From contig JNKY01000017.1 in assembly GCA_000702245.1 (NCBI GenBank), forward strand, positions 62,001 through 126,000: a stretch of 64,000 nucleotides of DNA, given 5' to 3'. Position numbers and translations under genes: made by a program. Numbering within the stretch: position 1 is the stretch's first letter; each line of letters begins with the position of its first letter. This document shows, piece after piece, positions 44,444-53,158 of this stretch. The notes beneath the pieces are model-generated. The model saw only the letters and a list, made by a program, of their open reading frames with translations. It had not been told where the DNA came from and ran no database searches. The stretch is from Lachnospiraceae bacterium C6A11. Its GTDB lineage: Bacteria > Bacillota > Clostridia > Lachnospirales > Lachnospiraceae.

Positions 44444-45297
44444 CAGTAATCAACAACCTGCTTTCTGTCTGTTATGATAAGGACGTCCTTAACATCCTTA
44501 AAATCAACTGCCATCGTTATCTTAGCCGTTTTGGTAAGATTGTTCGGGTCGTAGGTGATCTCGGTCACGTAGCCTATTGTTATTCCGAAGAAATACCTGT
44601 CGGAAACGTTTGAGGTTATAACCCTGTCGCCTATCTCTACACTTGCGTCCTTATTGATATCGGTAACGTAGAGGAAGCCTTCTTCCATATTTTTCAAGCT
44701 GCCCTCGACGTTGCAGAGCGCGTTATCCTTACCAACCTCGGCGGTTACATTCGATCTGTCATCAATTATCGCTCTGACCTTTGCATAATTATCATAGGAC
44801 TCAACAACGATACCAAGGAGGCCGTTGTCGCAAAGCACGTTACAGCCCTCGTATATACCGTCATTCAGACCTTTATCAATATAGAGTTCATTGAACCAGC
44901 TGCTTGAATCTGTTGAGAAAACTCTCGCAACCGTCATATTGTAGTCAGGGTATTTTTTATCGAGATCATAGAGATTTCTGAGTTCTTCAAGCTCCGAAAG
45001 CTCAGCCTGGTATTTTGCGGCGTCGTTCTCGTAAGCCTTAAGCTCGGCTTTAAGCTTTTCGTTCTCATCACGGAGATCTTTTACATTACCAAAATAAGAA
45101 AGGCCGTTTGAGAGGCCCTGTCCGGCCTTATCTGCACCTTCCTGAAGCGGTACTATGAACTGAGACAGATATGATCTCAGCTTTTTTGTCTGATCCTTAA
45201 AGAATATGGATAATACAAGAAATATGACACATATTATTGTCAGCGCAAGAAAAAGATATCTTGGACTTATATCTCTCCTATTTCTCGTCTGTTTCAT
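44443..45297 (-). CDS. mreC: Rod shape-determining protein MreC
   Basis: Membrane-anchored extracytoplasmic protein that activates the RodA-PBP2 pair. It has one N-terminal membrane helix (about residues 14-31), a coiled coil (about 65-112) and two beta domains containing VCDNGLLGIVVESY-type and VEGSLKNM/GDRVITS segments. 284 residues is normal. It overlaps radC by 4 bp (ATGA) and mreD by 1 bp. In many Firmicutes mreB lies between radC and mreC; here it does not. Confidence 0.94.
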   Translation of the reverse strand: MKQTRNRRDISPRYLFLALTIICVIFLVLSIFFKDQTKKLRSYLSQFIVPLQEGADKAGQGLSNGLSYFGNVKDLRDENEKLKAELKAYENDAAKYQAELSELEELRNLYDLDKKYPDYNMTVARVFSTDSSSWFNELYIDKGLNDGIYEGCNVLCDNGLLGIVVESYDNYAKVRAIIDDRSNVTAEVGKDNALCNVEGSLKNMEEGFLYVTDINKDASVEIGDRVITSNVSDRYFFGITIGYVTEITYDPNNLTKTAKITMAVDFKDVKDVLIITDRKQVVDY

Positions 45298-46001
45298 TTA
45301 ATATATCCTCTTTCATTCAGGCTGACGTAGGTTCCGTCGCCCATCACTATATGATCGAGCAGACCGATGCCCAGCATTCTGCCTGCTTCTATAATTCGTC
45401 TTGTTACTACTATATCCATCTCACTCGGCTCCGGATTGCCGGAGGGATGATTATGGATAAGTATTATATTTACGGCATCGCAGCGGAGCGCTTCGATAAA
45501 TATCTCCCGCGGTGAAATAAGAGATCTGTTAACGGTTCCTTCGGACAAGGTTTCCCATCTGATAAGATCATTCGAAGCTGAAACAAATATGACTATTACG
45601 TTCTCCCTCGTAAGAAAGCGGCAATACTGCATAAAATGCTTCGCAATATCCTCAGGCGATGACAGATTGATATCACTGTTTTTTCTGACCATCGACATTC
45701 TCTTTGAAAGCTCGGCGACAGCCATAAGCTGGCAGGCCTTGGCCCGCCCTATACCTCTGATATTCATGAGGTCGTGGTAGGACATGTAATTCAGTCCCAG
45801 CAGTCCCTTGTGGACTTCATGGGAATTGAGAACTCTCTGGGCAAGTGTAATGACATTCTCGTCACTGTTGCCGCTTCCGAGGATGATGCTCAGAAGCTCC
45901 GAATCGGAAAGGGTTTCAATACCCATATTGATGGCCTTCTCGCGAGGCCTTTCGCTGTGATCCATATTGCTGATCTTCAGCGCTTCATTTTTATCATTCA
46001 T
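45294..46001 (-). CDS. radC: RadC family JAB/MPN-domain protein
   Basis: Protein of the RadC/YeeS family, once linked to DNA repair; its true role is uncertain. An N-terminal helix-hairpin-helix part (about residues 15-95, with IRGIGRAKACQLMA) is followed by a JAB1/MPN-like metalloprotease domain. The metal motif is HNHPSGNPEPSEMD (about residues 177-190). 235 residues is usual. GGAGA precedes the ATG. It is the first gene of the radC-mreC-mreD-PBP2-rodA-mgsA set. Confidence 0.94.
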   Translation of the reverse strand: MNDKNEALKISNMDHSERPREKAINMGIETLSDSELLSIILGSGNSDENVITLAQRVLNSHEVHKGLLGLNYMSYHDLMNIRGIGRAKACQLMAVAELSKRMSMVRKNSDINLSSPEDIAKHFMQYCRFLTRENVIVIFVSASNDLIRWETLSEGTVNRSLISPREIFIEALRCDAVNIILIHNHPSGNPEPSEMDIVVTRRIIEAGRMLGIGLLDHIVMGDGTYVSLNERGYIK

Positions 46002-46058
46002 ATTGTATCTCCTATAATTCGCCTCTCCAAAAGTACGATTCAGAAGATACAGACTATC

Positions 46059-47342
46059 TTACAATACTATCAGCTTTTTTTCTACCATTTTCTGCAGCGA
46101 CATCATCATACCGTATTTTGCATGAGGATAGGTAAGTCCACCCTGGAAATACACTGCATATGGTTCCTTGATCGGAGCATCGGCCGAAAGCTCGATGGAT
46201 GAACCTGATACAAAGGCTCCGGCAGCCATGATAACGTCACAGTCATAGCCCGGCATAGCCCAAGGTACAGGCGTTACAAAGCTGTCAACTGGTGCAGCGG
46301 CCTGAATTCCTTCACAGAAGGCTCTAACCGCATCAGCGCTGCGAAGTGTAACTGCCTGGATGATATCAGCTCTATCCTCAGCGGCTGTCGGAACAGCTGT
46401 AAAGCCGAGACCCTCATACAGGTTTGCAGCAAGGATCGCACCCTTAAGTGCAGCGGCTGTAACAGTCGGTGCAAGGAACAGACCCTGAGTGAAGCTTCTT
46501 GTTGCAGTGATGCTGGCACCAACCTCCTTGGCAAGACCCGGTGTGGTAAGGCGGATTGCTGCATTTTCAACGCATTCCTTGGTTCCGCAGATATATCCTC
46601 CGGTTTCGGCAAGTCCGCCGCCCGGATTCTTAATAAGTGAACCTACGACCATATCAGCACCGTATTCTGAAGGCTCTGTGGTCTCAACAAATTCACCGTA
46701 GCAGTTGTCGATCATGACTATTACGTCAGGACGGAGCTTCTTAACGAAGGCTATAGCCTCGGCAATCTCTGAAACGCTGAGGGATTTTCTTGTGTCGTAG
46801 CCCTTTGAACGCTGTATTTCAACCAGTCTTACATCGGAAGTGAGCTTGGCTTTAATGCCTTCAAAGTCCCAGCTTCCGTCAGGAAGAAGGTCAACCTGAT
46901 CATAGGTGATACCGTATTCGGCAAGGGAGCCCTTTTCTTCCCTTACACCGATAACGCCCTGAAGCGTGTCGTAAACCTTGCCTGCTATTGAAAGCATCTT
47001 GTCGCCGGGACGCAGGTTTCCTGCAAGGGCAAGTGTCAGCGCATGAGTTCCGCAGGTGATCTGCTGACGTACAAGAGCATCCTCTGTCTTAAATACATTT
47101 GCATATATTCTTTCAAGCGTATCTCTTCCGCTGTCATTATAACCGTAGCCGGTTGAACCGTAGAGATGGTTCTCAGCAAGATGAGCATCCTGCATGGCTT
47201 TAATGACCTTAATACTGTTATATTCCGCAACCTTGTCAATCTTGCTGAAACGGTCCGCCAGGGACTCTTCAACAGTGGTTACGTAGTTGTAAATCTTTTC
47301 ATCAATCCCGAGGGAAAGAAAATAATCCTTGAGGTTCTGCAT
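46059..47342 (-). CDS. Methionine gamma-lyase family PLP protein (YnbB-like)
   Basis: PLP-dependent C-S lyase-like protein of the family once called aluminium resistance protein; its substrate is not established. The N-terminal EYNSIKVIKAMQDA and YGSTGYGYNDSGRDTLE, the cofactor segment CGTHALTLAL, and MIDNCYGEF are typical. The PLP Lys is in GSLIKNPGGG. 427 residues is normal. AGGAAGA precedes the ATG. In Firmicutes this gene often lies close to miaA and hfq or glnR; here miaA is 27 bp upstream in the transcript and no hfq is seen between them. Confidence 0.87.
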   Translation of the reverse strand: MQNLKDYFLSLGIDEKIYNYVTTVEESLADRFSKIDKVAEYNSIKVIKAMQDAHLAENHLYGSTGYGYNDSGRDTLERIYANVFKTEDALVRQQITCGTHALTLALAGNLRPGDKMLSIAGKVYDTLQGVIGVREEKGSLAEYGITYDQVDLLPDGSWDFEGIKAKLTSDVRLVEIQRSKGYDTRKSLSVSEIAEAIAFVKKLRPDVIVMIDNCYGEFVETTEPSEYGADMVVGSLIKNPGGGLAETGGYICGTKECVENAAIRLTTPGLAKEVGASITATRSFTQGLFLAPTVTAAALKGAILAANLYEGLGFTAVPTAAEDRADIIQAVTLRSADAVRAFCEGIQAAAPVDSFVTPVPWAMPGYDCDVIMAAGAFVSGSSIELSADAPIKEPYAVYFQGGLTYPHAKYGMMMSLQKMVEKKLIVL

Positions 47343-47369
47343 TGTTTGTCTTCCTATCTGTTTTTATAG

Positions 47370-48344
47370 TTAGTAATTATGATCCTTGATCCTGTTAAGG
47401 ATATCTGTCCGGAAAGCATCTTCACTGTCAAAGCTGTCCTTATCAACCCAGATAACATCTCTTTCACGTCTGAACCAGGTCAGCTGACGCTTCGCAAAAT
47501 GCCTTGTATTCTGTTTCAGAAGCTCTATTGACTCTTCCTTTGTAAGCTCTCCGCGTAGATACTGGCATATTTCCTTATAGCCTATTCCCTGCATGGAAAC
47601 ATGCTCTTCGTTAAGACCTCTACTAAGAAGGCCATGAACTTCATCGATCAGTCCTTCCTTAAGCATGATGTCAACACGTTTATCTATGCGCTTATACAGA
47701 GTATCTCTGTTCATGTTTATCACAAAATACATGAAGTCATAAGGCGACTCCTTGGCTCTCTCCTCGGCATTATGCTCCGAGATAGGCTTTCCTGTATTTC
47801 TCTTAAATTCAAGGGCCCTGATGACGCGGCGGACGTTGTTTGGATGAATCTCTTCGGCAGCCTTCGGATCTTCAGTCTTAAGCATCTCGTAAAGCTTCTG
47901 CCTTCCTTCCTCGGTCTCTCCGAGAGCACTCAGCTCATCTCTATAGGTGTTATCCTCCTCGGCTGTGAAGTCGATATCATAAAGCACAGCCTGGATGTAA
48001 AAGCCCGTACCGCCGACTATGATCGGCAGCTTGCCGCGGCCTGTGATATCCGCTATGGCAGCCTTCGCAAGCTCCTTAAACTCAGCCACATTCATGCCAT
48101 GCTCCGGTGGAAATACATCTATCAGATGATGTCTCACACCCTGCATCTCTTCCGGCTTAATCTTGGCAGTCCCTATGTCCATGGTCTGATAGACCTGCAT
48201 GGAATCGGCCGAGATTATTTCACCGTCAAGCTCCTTCGCAAGGAAGATTGAAAGGTCGGTCTTGCCTGCAGCGGTTGGCCCTGTGATGATCACGAGAGGC
48301 GGTTTATTTGATTTATTTATGGTTTTATCATTGTTATTATTCAT
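47370..48344 (-). CDS. miaA: tRNA dimethylallyltransferase
   Basis: Adds a dimethylallyl group to N6 of A37 in tRNAs reading codons that start with U. Walker A is GPTAAGKTDLS (about residues 21-31). SADSMQVYQTMDIGTAK, HHLIDV and IIVGGTGFYIQAV are all present, as is the DxxNVRRVIRALE region. 324 residues is usual. The ribosome site is weak. MiaB (53159), which methylthiolates the same base, is encoded in the same direction with mutS and mutL between them. Confidence 0.96.
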   Translation of the reverse strand: MNNNNDKTINKSNKPPLVIITGPTAAGKTDLSIFLAKELDGEIISADSMQVYQTMDIGTAKIKPEEMQGVRHHLIDVFPPEHGMNVAEFKELAKAAIADITGRGKLPIIVGGTGFYIQAVLYDIDFTAEEDNTYRDELSALGETEEGRQKLYEMLKTEDPKAAEEIHPNNVRRVIRALEFKRNTGKPISEHNAEERAKESPYDFMYFVINMNRDTLYKRIDKRVDIMLKEGLIDEVHGLLSRGLNEEHVSMQGIGYKEICQYLRGELTKEESIELLKQNTRHFAKRQLTWFRRERDVIWVDKDSFDSEDAFRTDILNRIKDHNY

Positions 48345-48359
48345 TGTTTATTAAGGTGG

Positions 48360-48395
48360 TCAAGCCTGCTGTTTGTCAGGCGCTTGATCTTTTTT
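48360..48395 (+). terminator. Terminator-like hairpin facing rightward between mutL and miaA
   Basis: The arms TCAAGCCTG (48360-48368) and a right arm at 48377-48387 with a 2-nt bulge form a stem that is followed by six Ts (48390-48395) on the plus strand. Both flanking genes run leftward, so it cannot end either of them. It could stop antisense transcription or be chance. Confidence 0.4.
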
Positions 48396-48405
48396 AAGCT
48401 TAAGA

Positions 48406-50502
48406 TTAGTCACTGCCGACTATACGCTTGAACTTCTTATCCAGCTCCTGTTTTGTGTATTTTATAATAGTCGGCCTGCCGTGTGGACAGGTATATGGAT
48501 TGTCCAGCGTAAGCAGCTCCTCGATAAGGTGCTGAGCCTCCTGCTGGCTGATATGCTGACCGCCCTTAACAGCGGCCTTACAGCCCATTGTAGCAAGCTT
48601 ATGGACAAATATATCCTCGGTCACACCGGACTTATTATCTGTAAGATATGTCACAAATTCAAGGAAGATATCTCTTCCATTGATGCCGGCCATATTTACA
48701 GGCATGGCATTTATCTTAACCTCGTTGCCGCCGAATTCATCTATCTCGAAGCCCGCAGCGGCGAAACGGTCGATATTTTCACGGACCGCATTCATCTCAA
48801 CTGCAGTGAGAGAAATGATCTCAGGCGGGAAAAGCCTTTGTGAAGCTATATTATTTTCCTTGAAGGCCTTGAGGAATCTTTCATAATTAACCTTTTCGTG
48901 TGCGGCATGCTGATCCATCAGATAAAGTGTGTCGTTGTACTGCGTTATCCAATAGGTATCAAATGCCAGACCGATCACTCTGTGATGAGAAAGAGCTTCC
49001 TTCGAGAGATAGTCATCGTTGAAGAGATTCTTCTGCTCACCTGCGATTATCTTCTCCTGCTCAGTCTCCTGATGAATACCTTCAAATATCTTACCCTCAT
49101 CATTTTTATTCGGTTCAGGCTTCTTCGCATTGTACGCCGCCTGCTCGTTAAGTTCGTTTCTGTATTCCGGCGGTAGCAGCTTCTCAAGTATACTGTAGGA
49201 GCCATGTGTCGGACGCCCAATAGAACTGAGATCCGGCGCCGGTTTATTATATGCCTGCGGCTTATTCTTAGAATCACTAGTACTCTGAAGTTTAGCGGAA
49301 TCATATGATTTATTAGTGTTTTGTAATGAATCGGAATTTCCTGAGGCATTCATAAATTGAGTGCTAGTCTGTTTTTGAAAAATGTTTTGATTCTGCGAAA
49401 CACTCTGGCTTTGTAAAGCATTCTTATTTTGCGAAATACTTTGGTTCTGAGATATATTCTCGTTCTGGAGATTTGCATTCTGAGTATCCTTACTCTCTTC
49501 TTTCCACTCAGGGATAAATTCGCGCTCTTTCAGAGCATCTGCAACAGCATGATAAACCGCAGAGAATAGCTCCTTCTCGTTGCCGTATTTGAACTCTCTC
49601 TTGGCAGGATGGATATTTACATCACAGAGCTTTGGATCAAGCGAAAGGAACAGCACAGTAAACGGAAAACGGTGCTGCATGATGTAGGTTTTGTATGCCT
49701 CTTCAATCGCTTTGTAGATAGCGGTATTTGTGATATATCTGCCGTTAACAAAATAGTTCTCGAAGCTGCGGTTTCCTTTGGCAACAAAAGGCTTGCCGAC
49801 AAAACCGCTGATTCTGATATTTCCCTCTGTATAGTCAACCGGCAGCAGATTTCTTGTGATATCCTTGCCGTAAACCGCGTAGATAGTATCCTTCAGGCTG
49901 TCATTTCCGGAAGTATTCAGGATAGTCTTACCGTTACTGATAAGTCTCATGCTGACTGCCGGATGCGAAAGGGCAATCCTCGTGATAAGGTCGTTAATAT
50001 ACGAGCCCTCTGTCATGCTGGTCTTCAGGAATTTCAGTCTCGCAGGCGTATTGAAAAATATATTCTTAGATATGATCGTGGTACCGTCAGGCGCGCCGGT
50101 CTCTGAGAATTCAACCTCTCTTCCGCCGCTTATGATGTATTTTACTCCGGTCAGATTGTCCGGAGTTTTGGTGATCATCTCGGTCTCGGTAACTGCTGAA
50201 ATCGTCGAAAGAGCCTCGCCTCTGAAGCCGAGAGTCATGATTCCACACAGATCGTCGGCGGTCTCGAGCTTGCTTGTAGCGTGTCTCAGGCAGGAGGTTC
50301 TGACCTCTGAAGGGTCTATACCGCAGCCGTTATCGGTAACGCGAATATAAGATATTCCGCCGTCCTTAATCTCAACGGTTACGCTGGTAGCACCGGCATC
50401 TATTGAGTTTTCCACAAGCTCCTTCACTATCGACATAGGTCTTTCAATAACCTCGCCGGCAGCAATCTTGTCTATGGTATTCTGGTCAAGTACTCTGATC
50501 AT
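48406..50502 (-). CDS. mutL: DNA mismatch repair protein MutL (endonuclease type)
   Basis: Links MutS to strand incision in mismatch repair. The N-terminal GHKL ATPase has the Asn/Asp site in ELVENSIDAGA (about residues 30-40), DNGCGI and TLGFRGEAL. The C-terminal domain has the nicking endonuclease motif DQHAAHEKVNYE and the CPHGRP metal motif, as expected in bacteria without MutH. A linker rich in Gln, Asn and Ser (about nt 49240-49500) joins them. 698 residues. GAGGAAC lies 8 bp before the ATG, and mutS ends 15 bp upstream. Confidence 0.97.
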   Translation of the reverse strand: MIRVLDQNTIDKIAAGEVIERPMSIVKELVENSIDAGATSVTVEIKDGGISYIRVTDNGCGIDPSEVRTSCLRHATSKLETADDLCGIMTLGFRGEALSTISAVTETEMITKTPDNLTGVKYIISGGREVEFSETGAPDGTTIISKNIFFNTPARLKFLKTSMTEGSYINDLITRIALSHPAVSMRLISNGKTILNTSGNDSLKDTIYAVYGKDITRNLLPVDYTEGNIRISGFVGKPFVAKGNRSFENYFVNGRYITNTAIYKAIEEAYKTYIMQHRFPFTVLFLSLDPKLCDVNIHPAKREFKYGNEKELFSAVYHAVADALKEREFIPEWKEESKDTQNANLQNENISQNQSISQNKNALQSQSVSQNQNIFQKQTSTQFMNASGNSDSLQNTNKSYDSAKLQSTSDSKNKPQAYNKPAPDLSSIGRPTHGSYSILEKLLPPEYRNELNEQAAYNAKKPEPNKNDEGKIFEGIHQETEQEKIIAGEQKNLFNDDYLSKEALSHHRVIGLAFDTYWITQYNDTLYLMDQHAAHEKVNYERFLKAFKENNIASQRLFPPEIISLTAVEMNAVRENIDRFAAAGFEIDEFGGNEVKINAMPVNMAGINGRDIFLEFVTYLTDNKSGVTEDIFVHKLATMGCKAAVKGGQHISQQEAQHLIEELLTLDNPYTCPHGRPTIIKYTKQELDKKFKRIVGSD

Positions 50503-50517
50503 CTCTGGTTCCTCATA

Positions 50518-53154
50518 TTAGTTGCCACCGCAAAGCCTCTTCTTCAGCTCTTCAAGATAAAGCATGGCTTTGATCGGTGTCATATTGTTTAAGTCCATAT
50601 TTTTAAGTTCAGCAGTTATACTCATCTCTTCGGCATTTGCGAAGAGCGAAAGCTGCATATCGTCGTCCTTCTTGCTTTTTGGTTTAATCTTCTTTTCTAC
50701 CTTAAGGTCCTTCACCTTTCCGGTCACATCCTCTTCGGCAAGGTAGTCCGATATCTCACGAGCTCTGTCGATTACTGCAGAAGGAACACCGGCAAGCTTG
50801 GCAACCTCAACACCATAGGAACGGTCGGCACCGCCTCTTATTATCTTACGTAAAAATACGATCGATTCGCCCTGCTGCTTTATGGCTATGCAGTAATTAT
50901 TTACGGAAGAAAGCTTGCCTTCAAGCTCGGTAAGCTCGTGATAATGCGTTGCAAAGAGTGTCTTCGCACCGAGAATATTACTGTCAGCAATGTATTCCAC
51001 CACAGCCCAGGCTATTGCAAGTCCGTCAAAGGTTGAGGTTCCGCGGCCTATCTCATCGAGGATTATAAGAGAATCCTTGGTGGCGTTGCGGAGTATATTT
51101 GCAACCTCACTCATTTCAACCATGAAGGTTGACTGTCCGGAAGCAAGATCATCGCTTGCACCGACTCTTGTAAATATCCTGTCGCAGATGCATATATCTG
51201 CGCTGTCGGCAGGCACAAAAGAACCAATCTGAGCCATCAGAACGATGATGGCACTCTGCCTCATATAGGTTGATTTACCGGCCATATTTGGTCCTGTGAT
51301 TATAGAGATCCTGTTACCGAGATTGTCTAAGAAGGTGTCATTCGGTATGAAGGAATCGTCATCAGTCATCCTCTCAACAACCGGATGTCTGCCGCCCTTG
51401 ATGTTGATAACGCCATTCTCGTTAATGGTTGGGCGGACGTATTTATTTCTTCCCGATACGTAGGAAAGGGAAGCCAGTGCGTCCAGAACAGCTATATCCT
51501 CAGCAGTCTGCTGAACTCTTCTTACTTCAAGAGCAAGTCTGTCGCGAAGAGCTGTATATTCATCATATTCAAGACCGTAGAGCTTATCCTCTGCACCGAG
51601 TATCTTGTCGGACAGGACGTTCAGCTCGTCGGTTGTGTAGCGTTCAGCGTTTGACAGCGTCTGCTTTCTTATGAAATAATCAGGAACCTTATCCTTGAAG
51701 GAATTCGTTACCTCGAGGTAATAGCCGAAAACCTTGTTGTATTTTATCCTAAGATTCTTGATGCCGGTTGCCTCACGCTCCTTATCCTCAAGTCCTGCAA
51801 GGAAGGATTTGGCATTGGCTCTGATATTTTTATATTCATCGATCAGCTCGGAATAGCCGGCTTTGAAGATGCCGCCCTCCTTTATGGTAAGTGGCGCATC
51901 CGGATCGATGGACGCCTCAAGCAGTTCGTAAATATCATCAAGAGTATCAAACCTTTCGTACATCTCCTTAAGCAGATCGCTGTCGAAGCACTTGATCAGA
52001 TCCTTAATGAAAGGAAGCAGCTTCAGAGAGCTCTTAAGTGAAAGAAGGTCTCTCGGGTTGGCTGTTTTGATGGAAATACGTGTCATCAGTCTTTCCAGAT
52101 CGTAAACCGAACTGAGATACTCTCTCATCTCATCACGGCTTATAAGGTCGCTGTTAAGAGCTTCAATGCTGTCAAGTCGCGCCTCTATATCGGACTTTCT
52201 GAGAAGAGGCTGCTCTACATAGTGTCTGAGCTTTCTCGCACCCATGGCCGTCTTGGTCTTATCAAGCACCCAGAGGAGAGATCCCTGCCTTCTCTTATCA
52301 CGGAGAGTTTCCGTAAGCTCCAGATTCCTTCTTGTAGCAGAATCGATCAGCATGAAATCTTCTGAAAAATAAAGCTTAATCTCGTTGATCTGCCCAAGCA
52401 TACTCATCTGAGTATCGTAGAGGTATTTGAGAAGTGCTCCTGAGGAAATGATACATGCATCGAAATCCTTCAGTCCCAGCCCCTCTATGGAGGTAACACC
52501 AAGCTGCCTCATGATTGTGTCGATGCAGTCGTTGTATTTAAAATAATGATCCGGTGCTTCGCTGACAGATATGCCGAGCTTCTCGGAAACCGCCTTAATA
52601 TCTGTTCCGGACATCGCAAAAGCCTCCTGATAGATAATCTCAGAAGGTTCGAATTTGTTTATCTCATCAATTATCTTGCTGCCGCTTGTGACACTGGTTG
52701 TCATGAAGCTTCCGGTGGAAATATCGGTCACAGCAAGACCGTATTCAGAGCCGGAATATGATATGCACATAAGATAATTGTTCTTGTCGTCACTGAGTGT
52801 CTCCTGGGCCATATTTGTACCCGGAGTAACTATCCTTATGACTTTTCTTTCTACAAGCCCTTTCGCAAGCTTAGGGTCCTGCACCTGCTCGCAGATAGCA
52901 ACCTTGTGGCCGTTCTCGACGAGCTTTGTGATATAGATGTCTGCAGCATGAAAAGGAACTCCGCACATGGGAGCCCTTTCAGATAATCCACAGTCCTTGC
53001 CGGTGAGAGTCAGCTCGAGCTCCTTGGAAACAAGAAGCGCATCGTCGAAGAACATCTCATAAAAGTCGCCGAGTCTGTAGAAAAGTATGCTGTCCTTATA
53101 TTCTTCCTTGGTCTTTAAATAATGCTCCATCATCGGAGAAAGCTTATCAGCCAT
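50518..53154 (-). CDS. mutS: DNA mismatch repair protein MutS
   Basis: Mismatch-recognition ATPase. The mismatch-reading Phe-x-Glu is in GDFYEMFF (about residues 32-39). Walker A is GPNMAGKSTYMRQ and Walker B DEIGRGTSTFDG, and a helix-turn-helix end domain follows. The ATG at 53154 gives the usual start MADKLSPMM and 878 residues. A TTG four codons upstream has a better ribosome site (AGGAG, 6 bp away) but overlaps miaB by 8 bp; both starts are possible. It lies 4 bp after the miaB stop and 15 bp before mutL, forming a miaB-mutS-mutL operon. Confidence 0.97.
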   Translation of the reverse strand: MADKLSPMMEHYLKTKEEYKDSILFYRLGDFYEMFFDDALLVSKELELTLTGKDCGLSERAPMCGVPFHAADIYITKLVENGHKVAICEQVQDPKLAKGLVERKVIRIVTPGTNMAQETLSDDKNNYLMCISYSGSEYGLAVTDISTGSFMTTSVTSGSKIIDEINKFEPSEIIYQEAFAMSGTDIKAVSEKLGISVSEAPDHYFKYNDCIDTIMRQLGVTSIEGLGLKDFDACIISSGALLKYLYDTQMSMLGQINEIKLYFSEDFMLIDSATRRNLELTETLRDKRRQGSLLWVLDKTKTAMGARKLRHYVEQPLLRKSDIEARLDSIEALNSDLISRDEMREYLSSVYDLERLMTRISIKTANPRDLLSLKSSLKLLPFIKDLIKCFDSDLLKEMYERFDTLDDIYELLEASIDPDAPLTIKEGGIFKAGYSELIDEYKNIRANAKSFLAGLEDKEREATGIKNLRIKYNKVFGYYLEVTNSFKDKVPDYFIRKQTLSNAERYTTDELNVLSDKILGAEDKLYGLEYDEYTALRDRLALEVRRVQQTAEDIAVLDALASLSYVSGRNKYVRPTINENGVINIKGGRHPVVERMTDDDSFIPNDTFLDNLGNRISIITGPNMAGKSTYMRQSAIIVLMAQIGSFVPADSADICICDRIFTRVGASDDLASGQSTFMVEMSEVANILRNATKDSLIILDEIGRGTSTFDGLAIAWAVVEYIADSNILGAKTLFATHYHELTELEGKLSSVNNYCIAIKQQGESIVFLRKIIRGGADRSYGVEVAKLAGVPSAVIDRAREISDYLAEEDVTGKVKDLKVEKKIKPKSKKDDDMQLSLFANAEEMSITAELKNMDLNNMTPIKAMLYLEELKKRLCGGN

Positions 53155-53158
53155 ATTT

